Assembly: GCA_947311845.1 (NCBI GenBank)
Contig: CAMZMU010000027.1
Coordinates: 71,652,184-71,716,183, forward strand
Direction of reading: 5' to 3'
Origin: Poa pratensis
Lineage: Eukaryota > Streptophyta > Magnoliopsida > Poales > Poaceae
Length of the DNA stretch: 64,000 bases
The number at the start of each line of letters is the position of its first letter. The stretch's first letter is position 1. The notes under the pieces are model-generated. The model did not search any database and had not been told where the DNA came from. It saw only the letters and a program-made list of their open reading frames with translations. Positions 1 to 9,002 of the stretch are shown in pieces. Both the position numbers and the translations under genes were made by a program.

Positions 1-958
1 GAGGCAAATTGAGCCTACGCCCCAACTACAAATAGTTGCACATAGCCTCGGGGGCTACTCCCATCTAAAGCGCTGTCGCGCACCCGATAGACATTATGAG
101 CAAAATCAATCAATCGTTACATACAAGAGCAGTCGAGTGACCATTCGACTGAGCTACTTAGCCTCATACATATTTCATCCACAAATCCCCGAGATTGCGT
201 CCGCCGCATGTATAACTCGGATGTTGCACACACAGTGTAAAGGTAAGACCCGCCGATCCGTTCAGCTGGGCCGGGGCCCGCTCCTACAACGTTTTCCCTG
301 CAACTTTCCGTGTCAACAGACATGAAGAAAATCTGGACGGACGTGTTAGGTCGCAAAGTTATGCTGCAGGTCGGCTCAGTAAGACCTCCGCGGCCTGAGT
401 CGAACCTGACCAGCTTGTTCCGGGTTCGAGTCCGGGGACTCGAGCTTGATGTAGGCTAGTAAGGTTTTGCCCAAAAGTGCAGTTAACTGGTCCCGATCCG
501 TCGAGTGTACCAGGCCTACTATGCTATCATCCCTAGGCAAAATAAGAAAAGCATCAGTCGTCGTGCTTCCGACTCATCATGCACAATCGAGACAATTTAG
601 ACTTAAAAATACATTGCAAATTTCATGCAAAATATCAGTCGACGAATTACCGACTCAGCAAGCACAATCGAGAAAATCTCGACTCAAAAAATACATAGCA
701 AAATGAGCAAAGAATCAGACGGTAACATACACCTGCAGATGAGTCCCTGCCCGATTCTTTGAATCGACCAGACACTCGGGGGCTACTCCCATCAGGAGCG
801 CTGGACGCGCACCCGACGAATTACCGAGTCAAAAGTACCAGAAAACGCAGCATAGGACGAGAAAATTGAGCCCAAGTTGAGTACCTCCTTGGACAGCGCA
901 AATTTCATCGACTAACTCCCATCGGGAGCGCACTCGCCATCGGCTCGAGTGACGTATC

Positions 959-1238
959 GGATTTCTCAAAGTCGGGTTTTCTATAGCCTGCATGGATTTC
1001 TCAAAGTCGGGTTCTCTACAGCCCGCACTGGATTTCTCAAAGTCGATATCTCTATAGATCGCATCGGATTTATTATTATTGGATTTTTTACACTGGATTT
1101 CTCAAAGTCGGTCTCTCTATAGATCGCATCGGATTTATTATTATTGGATTTCCTACACTGGATTTCTCAAAGTCGGTCTCTCTATAGATCGCATCGGATT
1201 TATTATTATCGGATTTCATACACTGGATTTCTCATAAA
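959..1238 (+). repeat. Tandem repeat upstream of the Gypsy 3' LTR
   Basis: Five to six head-to-tail units begin with GGATTTCTCAAAGTCG. The first two are about 36 bp; the next three are about 65 bp because each gained a GGATTTATTATTATTGG segment, and the last is truncated. Such arrays are common between integrase and 3' LTR in large plant Gypsy elements. No coding potential was seen. Confidence 0.85.
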
Positions 1239-1375
1239 TGATTCAACTCACGAAGAATGGATAATACAGTCCCCACATGGTCATCAACACACCCGACGCA
1301 TCGACTACGCCTACTCGACATACTGTTTTGAGTCTCTGCCCGATACTTCGAATCGACCAGACACTCGGGGGCTAG

Positions 1376-1834
1376 TGACGGGGATGTGCCCTTCGGGTCC
1401 CCTATTATTGGTATACCTGGTGCAGCCCAGACGAAGACCCACCTGGCAGCCTAGCAATTACTTCAAGCACAAGTCAAGAACTCCAAGACGTAGTCTACTA
1501 GGACTCTTGTAAACCCTACATGTCTCCCTTTATAAAGCCAGGCAGGGGCACTCGCATAGGGGGATGGAGATCGAGACTAGATCCACAACTCGCACAACTA
1601 GATAGGCATAGCATAGCGAGACCATGTCTCACCATATCGCCATTACGGCCACCATGTAATCTCATATATCATCATAATCAGACAAGCAGGAGTAGGTCTT
1701 TACCTCACAATGAGGGGCCGAACCTGAGTAAATCCTTGCTTGTCAGCCGTCCGATACTACCAGCGCGCACATCTTCTCCCTCAAAATATACCTGGGGTAC
1801 TCGATCCTGGGATTGCCATGGGCATAACACGTCA
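1376..1834 (+). repeat. 3' LTR (459 bp) of the left Gypsy element
   Basis: It begins TGACGGGG and ends CACGTCA, giving matching TGACG/CGTCA termini. It contains a TATA-like TTTATAAAG near 1530 and, near 1710, the phrase GGGGCCGAACCTGAGTAAA. A related phrase occurs near the LTR end of the large Gypsy element of this window (for example 23,478). The flanking sequence on the right is Athila gag coding sequence. Confidence 0.8.
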
Positions 1835-2111
1835 CCGCAGCTCGGCCCTTCAGTGATATAGAGAATAACTTCCTCTTGACTTTTTCCATTGAAATACCTG
1901 CACACTTGAACAACTCGCATAATTCATGTATAAATAGTAAATGATCACCAGGATGGATGGTTCCATCTCCAACATAGCGGTTATCCATAACACGTTCAAC
2001 AATTTTCATAGGTATTTTAAATGGATCTAATTCAGCAGGCGGCGGTTCATCTACTACCTTAGCAGTGGCAGTAGTATTCCCAAATAGGGATTCGAATGGA
2101 GATCTCTCCAT
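1835..2111 (-). pseudogene. gag, N-terminal fragment (Athila-type)
   Basis: Starts at the ATG at 2111 (MERSPFESLFGN) and runs about 92 codons through PGDHLLFIHELCELFKCAG to SLKGRAA. The frame then enters the inserted LTR. The segment matches the N-terminal capsid region that I recognise from Triticeae Athila-like gag proteins. Only the start of the protein is present; nucleocapsid and pol are absent from the window. The ATG is preferred because it follows the LTR and PBS and begins the family-like sequence. Confidence 0.8.
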
Positions 2112-2198
2112 AATAAAATAAAGCAGCAAGCAGAAATAAAAACAGTACTTACAGTAAAGATTTCCCTTACCAATTTCACTTACCAATAGCACTTCACT

Positions 2199-2215
2199 CC
2201 CCGGCAACGGCGCCA
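2199..2215 (-). other. Primer-binding site, tRNA-Asp type
   Basis: On the minus strand this reads TGGCGCCGTTGCCGGGG, 11 bp after the LTR end. It is complementary to the 3' end of plant tRNA-Asp, the usual primer of Athila elements. Confidence 0.85.
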
Positions 2216-2226
2216 GAAAATAGTCT

Positions 2227-3742
2227 TGATGACCCACAAGTATAGGGGGTGTATCGTAGTACTTTCGATAAATAAGAGTGTCGAACCCAACGAGGAGCAG
2301 AAGGTGTTGACAAGTAGTTTTGATCAAGGAATCACTGTAAATACTAGCAGACAAGTTTTTAGTGGTTTTTGATATTGCAGATAAATAAAATACGTGTAAA
2401 TAAAAGACAGTAATAATAATTGCAGCAAGTGGCCCAATCCTTTTTAGAGCAAAGGATAAGCCTGTTGGTTTACTTATGATGGCAAAATGTTCTTGAGGAC
2501 ACACGGGAATTTCGTCAAGTGCTTTCGCTTCCTACAGCCGATTAATCTTTATTGTTTTGATAAGTGTTGTGTGGGTGAACCTATGCTAATGCACTGCCCT
2601 AACTTGGACTAATACATACTTGTGATTAAACCCCTTGCAAGCATCCGCGTTACAAGGAAGTAATTAAGATAAATCTAACCACAGCCTTAAACTCTGAGAT
2701 CCTACACTCCCTCATGCACCGGTTTACTAACGGGGGTTTAGGTTTCTGTCACTCCGGCAACCCCCACAATTAGTAGCCGAATACACAATGTATTCCCCTA
2801 GGCCCATAAAGGTGAAGTGTCATGTAGTCGACGTTCACACGACACCACTAGAAGAATAGCACCACAACTTAAATATCAAACCATTAAATATTACTCAACA
2901 TAGTTCTACTACTAACAGCATGACTTCTCCCATGTCCTCAAGAACTGAACGAACTACTCACAAGACATCATATGGATCATGATCAGAGGTGATATAATGA
3001 TGAATAACAATCTGGACATATACTTCAATTCACCGATAAAACTTAATAGCATCAACCACAAGTAGTAATCAACACCGGGAAAGTTTCCCCTATGAACTAC
3101 ACAAAGTATAACCCTAGATGTTACAGCGGAACGAAGTGGAGCGGTGGAGATGATGGTGACGGCGGTGGAGATGATGATGATGATCCCGATGAAGTCCGGC
3201 GTGATGACGATGACGATGGCGATGGTGATGATTTCCCCCTCCGGGAAGGAATTTCCCCGGCAGATTTCTGCCTGCCGGAGAGCTTTTTCTCTCTCTGTGG
3301 TTTCCGCCTCGTGGAGGCGGCGGAATATTTCCTCGATGGCTCTCCCCGTCTTCTATGGTTTCTGGGGGACTAAGTACGCGAAGGGGGAGCGCCAGAGGTG
3401 GGCCAGGGCGGCCACACCATGCCCCGGCGCGGCAGAGGTGGGGCCCGCGCCGTGGGGGGTGTGGGCCCCTCGTGGCCCATCTCAGCCTCCCCTTTTAGCT
3501 GGCTCCGACATCTGATAAAATAGGAACATCTGTATATTTTCCGTGAATTGTCGATCTTCAGAAATAGGGTGTCTTGACGATGCTTTTTCCAGCTGAATCC
3601 TGACTCCGGCAGTTAATTCTCCAATAATCATCAAACATGCAAAACAAGATAAAATAACATAAGTATATCATTCAAATTTGAAATATATCAATGAATAGCA
3701 GTAAATTATGATATAAAATAGTGATGCAAAATGGACGTATCA
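2227..3742 (-). repeat. Athila-type 5' LTR (1,516 bp)
   Basis: On the minus strand it starts TGATACGTCCATTTTGCATC and ends GGGTCATCA. It contains a GAT/GAC-rich stretch (about 3,140-3,230) that gives spurious Asp/Met-rich reading frames; these are not genes. The right edge abuts Copia codons, with no second LTR in the window. Confidence 0.85.
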
Positions 3743-4696
3743 CTTCTCCTAATTCTTCATCGAAAATTTACTGTTTAAATACTTCTTCACGCTATTCAGA
3801 AGTTCCACATCATCCCCAATAAGTAATATATCATCCACATATACTACTAGGAATGCAACTGATCTCCCACCCATTTTCTTATAAATGCAGGTCTCTTCGC
3901 CATTTTGGACAAATCCAAAACCTTTGATCACCTCATCAAATCGAAGATTCCAGCTCCGAGATGCTTGCTTTAGTCCATAAATGGAACGCTGAAGCTTGCA
4001 TACCTTGCCAGCATTCTTTGGATCGACAAAACCTTCAGGTTGTACCATACACAACTCTTTCTCAGTGTTGCCATTTATGAACGCTATTTTGACATCCATC
4101 TGCCATATCTCATAATCAAAATATGCATCAATCGCTAGCAAAACCCGAATAGACTTCAGCATCGCTACAGGTGAAAAAGTTTCATCATAGTCAATTTCAT
4201 GAATTTGTCGGAAACCTTTTGCGACAAGTCGAGCTTTATAGACGGTCACGTTACCATCAGCGTCAGTCTTTTTCTTAAAGATCCATTTATTCTCGACGGC
4301 CTTACGCCCTTCGGGAATCTCCATCAAAGTCCATACTTTGTTGTCATACATGGATCCTATTTCGGATTTCATGGCTTCAAGCCATTTCTCGGACTCGGGT
4401 CCTTCCATTGTCTCTTTGTAGTTTGTAGGTTCGTCTTGTTCAATCAACATGACGGTGCATACAAGATTGCCGTACCACTCAGGAGGGGTACAGATTCTTC
4501 CAGACCTACGAGGTAGAATAGCATCCTCGACATTTGCTCCCACTACATTTGTGGAGGACGTTTCCGGAACATTTTCCGTTGCGCCACTCGGAATTTCGAG
4601 TTCAGGGTCAACTATCTCGTCAAGATCTATTTTCCTCCCACTTACTCCTTTATCGAGAAAGTCTTTCTCGAGAAAGGTACCATTTTTTCGCGACAA
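3743..4696 (-). pseudogene. Copia reverse transcriptase (truncated)
   Basis: An open stretch of 315 codons covers the integrase-RT linker (LPRRSGRICTPPEWYGN), the RT palm and fingers (WIFKKKTDADGNVTVYKARL, QMDVKIAFINGN, YGLKQASRSWN) and the catalytic YVDDILLIGDD motif near residues 287-297. It ends at SKFSMKN where the Athila LTR begins, so the rest of RT and the RNase H are missing. The RT portion that remains has no internal stop, but flanking pol regions do. Confidence 0.85.
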
Positions 4697-5474
4697 ACGT
4701 TTTGCCCTCGGTTTGGTTGTAGAAGGTGTATCCTATGGTTTCCCGCGGATACCCTACAAAGATGCACTTTTCCGATTCTGGCTCAAGTTTGTCAGGCTGC
4801 AGTTTCTTAACGTACGCCTCACAACCCCAAACCTTCAGGAACGACAACTTGGGTTTCTTGCCATGTCATATCTCATACGGTGTCGTTTCTACGGATTTGG
4901 ATGGTGCCCTATTTAAAATGAATGCGGCTATTTATAATGCATATCCCCAAAACGTTAAGGGCAAGTCGGTAAGAGACATCATAGATCGTATGCTATCTAA
5001 TAGAGTGCGATTACGTCGCTCGGGCACACCGTTGCGTTGCGGTGTCCCAACCGGCGTGAGTTGTGGTACGATGCCACGAGCCTTCAGATGTGTGCCAAAC
5101 TCAAAAATCAAATACTCGCCACCTCGATTGGATCGAAGGTGCTTGATTTTCTTGTTGAATTGATTTTCAACCTCACTCTAAAATTCTTTGAACTTTTCAA
5201 ATGTTTCAGACTTGTGTTTCATTAAGTAGATATACACGTATCTACTCAAATCATCAGTGAAGGTTACGAAGTAACGATAACCATTGCGTGTCGAAATACT
5301 CATTGGTCCGCACACATCTGTATGTATGACTCCCAATAAGTCCGACGCCCGTTCCATCAAACCGGTGAACGGTGTCTTGGTCATTTTGCCCATAAGGCAT
5401 GGTTCGCAAGTGTCAAGAGATCCAAAATCTAGTGATTTCAAAAGTCCATCAGAATGGAGTTTCTTCATACGCAT
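4650..5474 (-). pseudogene. Copia integrase (three in-frame stops)
   Basis: A continuous frame reads from CEPCLMGKMTKTPF (end of the HHCC zinc region) through the core (VIHTDVCGP, YFVTFTDDLSRYVYIYL) to the C-terminal GCEAYVKKLQ and KCIFVGYP. It is broken by in-frame stops near 5178, about 4930 and about 4863. The core keeps the first Asp (HTDVCGP) and the Glu (NGVPERRNRT). The middle catalytic Asp, usually in RSDRGGEY, reads Asn (RSNRGGEY). The enzyme would be inactive even without the stops. Confidence 0.8.
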
Positions 5475-5501
5475 TACACCAATATGACCGAGACGGCAAT
5501 G

Positions 5502-6393
5502 CTACATATACATGGCGGTATCATCACTACGTTTAATCCTCTTGACATCTATGTTATGAATGTGAGTACTACTATCGAGATTCAACAAGAATAAACCATT
5601 ACTCTCAGGGGCATGACCATAAAAGTTATCATTCATCGAAATAGTACAACCATTTGATACTGATTTAAATGAATAACCGTCTTGCAACAAGCAAGACCCA
5701 CTAATAATGTTCACACTCAAAGCCGGTACAAAATAACATTTATTCAAAACCAAAACTAATCCCGATGGTAGATGTAGAGGGAGTGTGTCGACAGCCACCA
5801 CGTCAACTCTTGATCCATTGCCGACGCGCATCGTCACCTCGTCCTTTGCCATGCGCTGTTTATTCCGCAACTCCTCCTGAGAGTTACAAATATGAGCAAC
5901 AGAACCGGTATCAAATACCCAGGTATTACTGTGGGCGCTAGTAAGGTAAACATTAATAACATGTATATCAAATATACCTTTCTCTTTTCCTGCAATCTTG
6001 TCGGCCTTCTTGTCTTTCAGGTACTTGGGGCAGTTGCGCTTCCAGTGACCGTCTCCTTTGCAGTAGAAGCATTCCACGCCACGTTTGGGACCAGGTTTGT
6101 TAGCCTTGGAGTTGGCAACAGGCTTACCATTCTTCCTCGGCTTCCAGTTCTTCTTTCCCTTACCGCCAGATTTCTTAAAATCGACGGACTTGTTGATGAT
6201 CAACAGCGTGTGCTCCTTCTTGATCTCCACCTCAGCATTCTTGAGCATCACTGACACTTCAGACGAGCTCTTAGCCATGCCCTGCATGTTGTAGTTCATG
6301 ACGAAGACTTTAAAGCTAGGGGGTAATGACTGCAGCACCGTATCAATCGTCAGCTCATCAGGAATCTTGCATTCCAGAGCCTTTGTGGACTAG
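5502..6393 (-). pseudogene. Copia gag C-terminus and protease
   Basis: The frame is open from about 6391 (KALECKIPDELT) through the gag UBN2-like region (LQSLPPSFKVFV) and a CCHC zinc knuckle (CFYCKGDGHWKRNC) to the aspartic protease motif WVFDTGSVAHICN. GAG-pre-integrase sequence follows up to MKRIKRSDDTAMYM. The N-terminal part of gag and the 5' LTR are lost. The zinc knuckle and the D-T-G triad are intact. Confidence 0.8.
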
Positions 6394-6983
6394 ACTTTGA
6401 ATTTGCGGCCTAGAACTTGAATCATGGCCGAGTTTTATGTTTTTCTGCATTTGAAATTGCAAAAAAAAAACTTTGGGAAGGCCTATTGGCGTCACGAGTG
6501 GGGAGCAGCGCCCCCAATAGCTTGCGTCGGGCCCAAATGGAGATGCTCTAAACGCACTACTAACAACGGGTTTTGAACCCCGCGAGTGAAGATGCTACCG
6601 CGCAAAATTTTGAATTGAAATATTTTATATTTCGAGCTACATAAAAAAAAAGACAAAATCTTCTATATTTTGCAAATTTGAAAGTGTGTATATGTAGATC
6701 CACACATTTGTTATTTTTGTAAGACTCAAAATATGAAGTATTTCAAATCGAGATTAAGCACGTGTATGACATACATAATTGACAACATGCATGATTTTAT
6801 TTTGACTTTTTTGAAATTTATAGATATAATTTTCGGATTGTTTTTAATAGAGGAAGAACTGATTCCCGGGAGTGAGAAATCTCTAATCCTAATCGTACGT
6901 TTGTATGCTACCAAACTCTGCTACTACTCCCGTGCGTTTGTATGCCACCAAACTCTGCTGCTACAGAATCGCAACGAGGCCTT
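6394..6983. other. Unassigned spacer, possible DNA-transposon fragments
   Basis: No gene is visible. Read on the minus strand, 6,470-6,555 contains AGAGCATCTCC followed by GC-rich sequence, which resembles ends of grass DNA transposons, but no partner end or target duplication was found. An imperfect 37-bp tandem duplication (6898-6934 and 6935-6971, GTTTGTATGC phrase) lies just before the MULE target site. Confidence 0.35.
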
Positions 6984-6992
6984 GGAAAATCA
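6984..6992 (+). repeat. Left 9-bp target-site duplication of the MULE
   Basis: GGAAAATCA here is identical to 13065-13073, directly outside both terminal inverted repeats. Nine base pairs is the Mutator-superfamily length. Confidence 0.9.
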
Positions 6993-7374
6993 GCCAAATT
7001 TGACACTGTAGACCTCTAGCTCAAACTTTAGCACAAAATGAACCTCGATCGAAACTATTTCACGGATCTGACCCTTTTGAGTAGCACCTCACGATCAGGC
7101 GCCACACTACACAGGGTAGCGCCTCGTGATCAGGCGCTACACTTGTTACCAGCGTGACGAGCCGGGACCACGGTGGGGCCCAGTCTGGGGGGATAGCGCC
7201 TCATGATCAGGCGCTATGGTGCGGTAAGGTAGCGCCTTGTGATCAGGCGCTACCCTTCTGGTATGTATCAGCCGCGACGCGGCCGTCCCCAACCCTAGCC
7301 CTCACTCGTTTTCCAGAGCAGAGGACAGAGGACCATGGCGGCGGCGACGGCTCTCTCTCCCCCTCTCTAATCCT
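6993..7374 (+). repeat. MULE left terminal inverted repeat
   Basis: Starts GCCAAATTTGACACTGT and pairs with the reverse complement of 12689-13064 (GGCAAAATCGACACTGT). The similarity runs to CTCTCTCCCCCTCTCTAATC near 7374. It holds four copies of a 25-bp palindrome, TAGCGCCT-n7-AGGCGCTA (7081, 7116, 7193, 7229). The left gene starts 35 bp inside it, so the TIR probably supplies its promoter and 5' leader. Confidence 0.9.
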
Positions 7375-7409
7375 CCACCGTTTCCCCCTTCGAATCCTCC
7401 ACCGTGACG

Positions 7410-8354
7410 ATGGCTAACTGGCATGCCTTGTCTGGTTCCAGCGAGGGCGAGTCCCTCCTCTCGGTAAGTCTTTTTGTAGGATTTAATTTCACTACTCTTT
7501 TTTAGGGTTAGGTTTGAATGCAATTCATCCATTTAGGTCTTGTAATCTTGATATCTTGTACCTATTAGGAGTTGCCCGACCGTGATTGTGCCCCTGATAC
7601 TTGTAAGGACCCCACTTTCTTCGGAATAGCGCCGGATGCTCCTTCATTTTGCCGCGTCCACAAGCTCGCCCCTCGGAAGTGTGTTGCATTCGAAAGCTTC
7701 GACACTGGCCGGCGTTTCTACATGTGTTCTGTCGAAGATGTAAGTAGAAGGAGCGTCATAACAGATGTTTCTATTGAAAATGGTTTTGTAAAATCGCTAA
7801 TTTTGTGGTATGTCATTTCTAGGAGGCAAATAACTGTGGTTTTGTGTCTTGGGTAGATGCCGAATGGCCAGAAGCTGCGAAGAATGCCCTACGAAGACTG
7901 TGGGAGATGTATCATGACAGCAACGATGTTGAATTGATGGGACGCTTGCGAATGCAAAGCTACTAAAGGAGGTGGCAGATGAGAAGAACAAGATTGAGAA
8001 GAAGTACAACTATATGGTAGATGAAGTGAACAAATTCATCAATGACACAAGAATGGAGGCCATAGAGAAAGAGGAAGGACATGATCATAGATAGAGAAAG
8101 AGGAAGGACATGATCATATGAAGCAGCAGATGGCGATAACAATTGAACTCTTGCAGAAACAGGTTCTTGAGCTGAAATTGGTGCAGAGAAGACAAGATGG
8201 TGTCATGAAAGAGAAGGAGCAGCAGTGGGAGAAAGAAAATATGGACCTTAAGAACGAGAAGAAAAAGCTAGAGTACCAGTTGTTTGATGTATGGAAGGCA
8301 AATAATGCTAACAAGGACAAGATCGAAAGGATGAAGAAAATATGTGATGAGTAG
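7410..8354 (+). pseudogene. GRF zinc-finger / coiled-coil protein of the MULE
   Basis: Exons read 7410-7463, 7569-7739 and 7823 onward, with GTAAGT donors and TAG acceptors. They give a start MANWHALSGSS, then a GRF-type zinc finger (FCRVHKLAPRKCVAF, GRRFYMCSVED, NNCGFVSWVDAEWPE). GRF fingers bind nucleic acid in other proteins; the role here is unknown. After about 7950 the frame shifts to a Lys/Glu-rich coiled coil. A 29-bp direct duplication (near 8062-8118) introduces a stop at about 8091-8093. An open coiled-coil tail (MKQQMAITIELL) ends at 8354. The gene is therefore broken at least twice. Confidence 0.75.
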
Positions 8355-8594
8355 TTGTGTGGAGAGTTAGAATTGTGTGGCTAATTGTAGCATTATGGTA
8401 CTTTGCTAGATGATGTGGTCATGAAGTTGTTGTCGTTATTTTGAACTAAAAAAATTGAAGAAGTTGTTGTTATTATTAAGTTGTTCTATGAATAGGTAGA
8501 ATTGTTGTATGTTTTCATTATAAATGTATGTTTTGTTCATTGCTGTATACTCCCTTGCTCTGTAAATTTTCAAAATTTGCCAAATTATGGTGGG
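8355..8594. other. 3' flank of the GRF gene, AT-rich
   Basis: No coding sequence seen. It is T-rich, consistent with the 3' UTR and termination region of the GRF gene, and runs to the start of the internal palindrome. Confidence 0.4.
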
Positions 8595-8862
8595 GTAGCG
8601 CCTAGTGTCAAGGCGCTATGCTTCTATTATTTCCTGGACCAGCAACTAACAGAGAGCCCAGCGAGGGAAGCTGGGGAAAAAATCCTAAGTCAATGTGTCG
8701 CGCCTTACCACGAGGTGCTATGCTATCAAGAGGGCATATCGCCTCATGGTAAGGCGCGACACATTGACTTAGGATTTTTCCCCAGCTTCCCTCGCTGGGC
8801 TCTCTGTTAGTTGTTGGTCTGCAAATAACAGAAGCATATCGCCTTACCATGAGGCGCTATGC
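8595..8862. repeat. Nested palindrome between the two convergent MULE genes
   Basis: The inner arms (8642-8721 and 8735-8813) are nearly perfect reverse complements over about 80 bp, around a ~13-bp loop (CTAACAGAGAGCCCAGCGAG pairs with CTCGCTGGGCTCTCTGTTAG). Outer arms extend the pairing to about 120 bp per side (TATGCTTCTATTATTT with AAATAACAGAAGCATA). Four variants of the element's GCGCCT/AGGCGC palindrome lie here, with a core like CATGGTAAG instead of TGATCA. It could form a long hairpin in any transcript that crosses it. Confidence 0.9.
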
Positions 8863-9002
8863 ATCCAAATTGGAGAAAGTACAGAAAAGTGCCAGCTTTC
8901 TGATGGAATGTGCAACAATTCATCAAATATTAAAAACACGCAACAACTTATAAATACACAGAGTTCACAGCAAGTGCATAATAACAACAAGTTTATACAA
9001 TT

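Larger units (their letters stand above)
1..1834 (+). mobile_element. 3' end of a Gypsy-type LTR retrotransposon, inserted in an Athila gag
   Basis: The window opens inside this element, and no coding domain is visible. The grass-Gypsy phrase CTCGGGGGCTA recurs near 48, 776 and 1364; the last copy directly precedes the LTR start and sits where the polypurine tract should be. The 3' LTR (1376-1834) ends at CGTCA, immediately beside Athila gag codons, so this element inserted into the Athila element. The 5 bases to the right (CCGCA, 1835-1839) are the expected target duplication; its partner lies outside the window. A Tat-like lineage is inferred only from the CTCGGGG phrase and GC-rich style. 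Confidence 0.75.
1835..3742 (-). mobile_element. Athila-type Gypsy element, 5' LTR and start of gag
   Basis: Minus-strand element: LTR (2227-3742), primer-binding site (2199-2215), then gag starting at 2111. gag is cut at 1835 by the younger Gypsy insertion, so the rest should continue left of the window. On the right the LTR terminus TGATACGTCC abuts Copia reverse-transcriptase codons, so this element inserted into that Copia. The base order LTR, PBS and gag is intact up to the insertion point. Confidence 0.85.
3743..6393 (-). mobile_element. Decayed Copia retrotransposon, internal part
   Basis: Minus-strand order from right to left is gag C-terminus, protease, integrase, reverse transcriptase, the Copia order. 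The left end is cut by the Athila LTR at 3742/3743 inside RT. The right end stops near 6393 within gag, where unrelated sequence begins. No LTR of this element is present. Several in-frame stops show that it is dead and older than the elements nested in it. Confidence 0.85.

Noticed and set aside
3149..3240. Triplet-repeat expansion as a disease-like or coding repeat
   Set aside because: The GAT/GAC/GGT triplets are irregular and belong to LTR sequence; not a clean microsatellite.
3092..3515. Asp/Met-rich small proteins in GAT/GAC repeats
   Set aside because: They lie entirely inside the Athila LTR, on the strand opposite the element, and come from a trinucleotide-rich patch.
8595..8862. CRISPR-like or tRNA-like repeat
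   Set aside because: The repeats are inverted palindromes in plant DNA with no spacer array and no cloverleaf; a CRISPR is not expected here.
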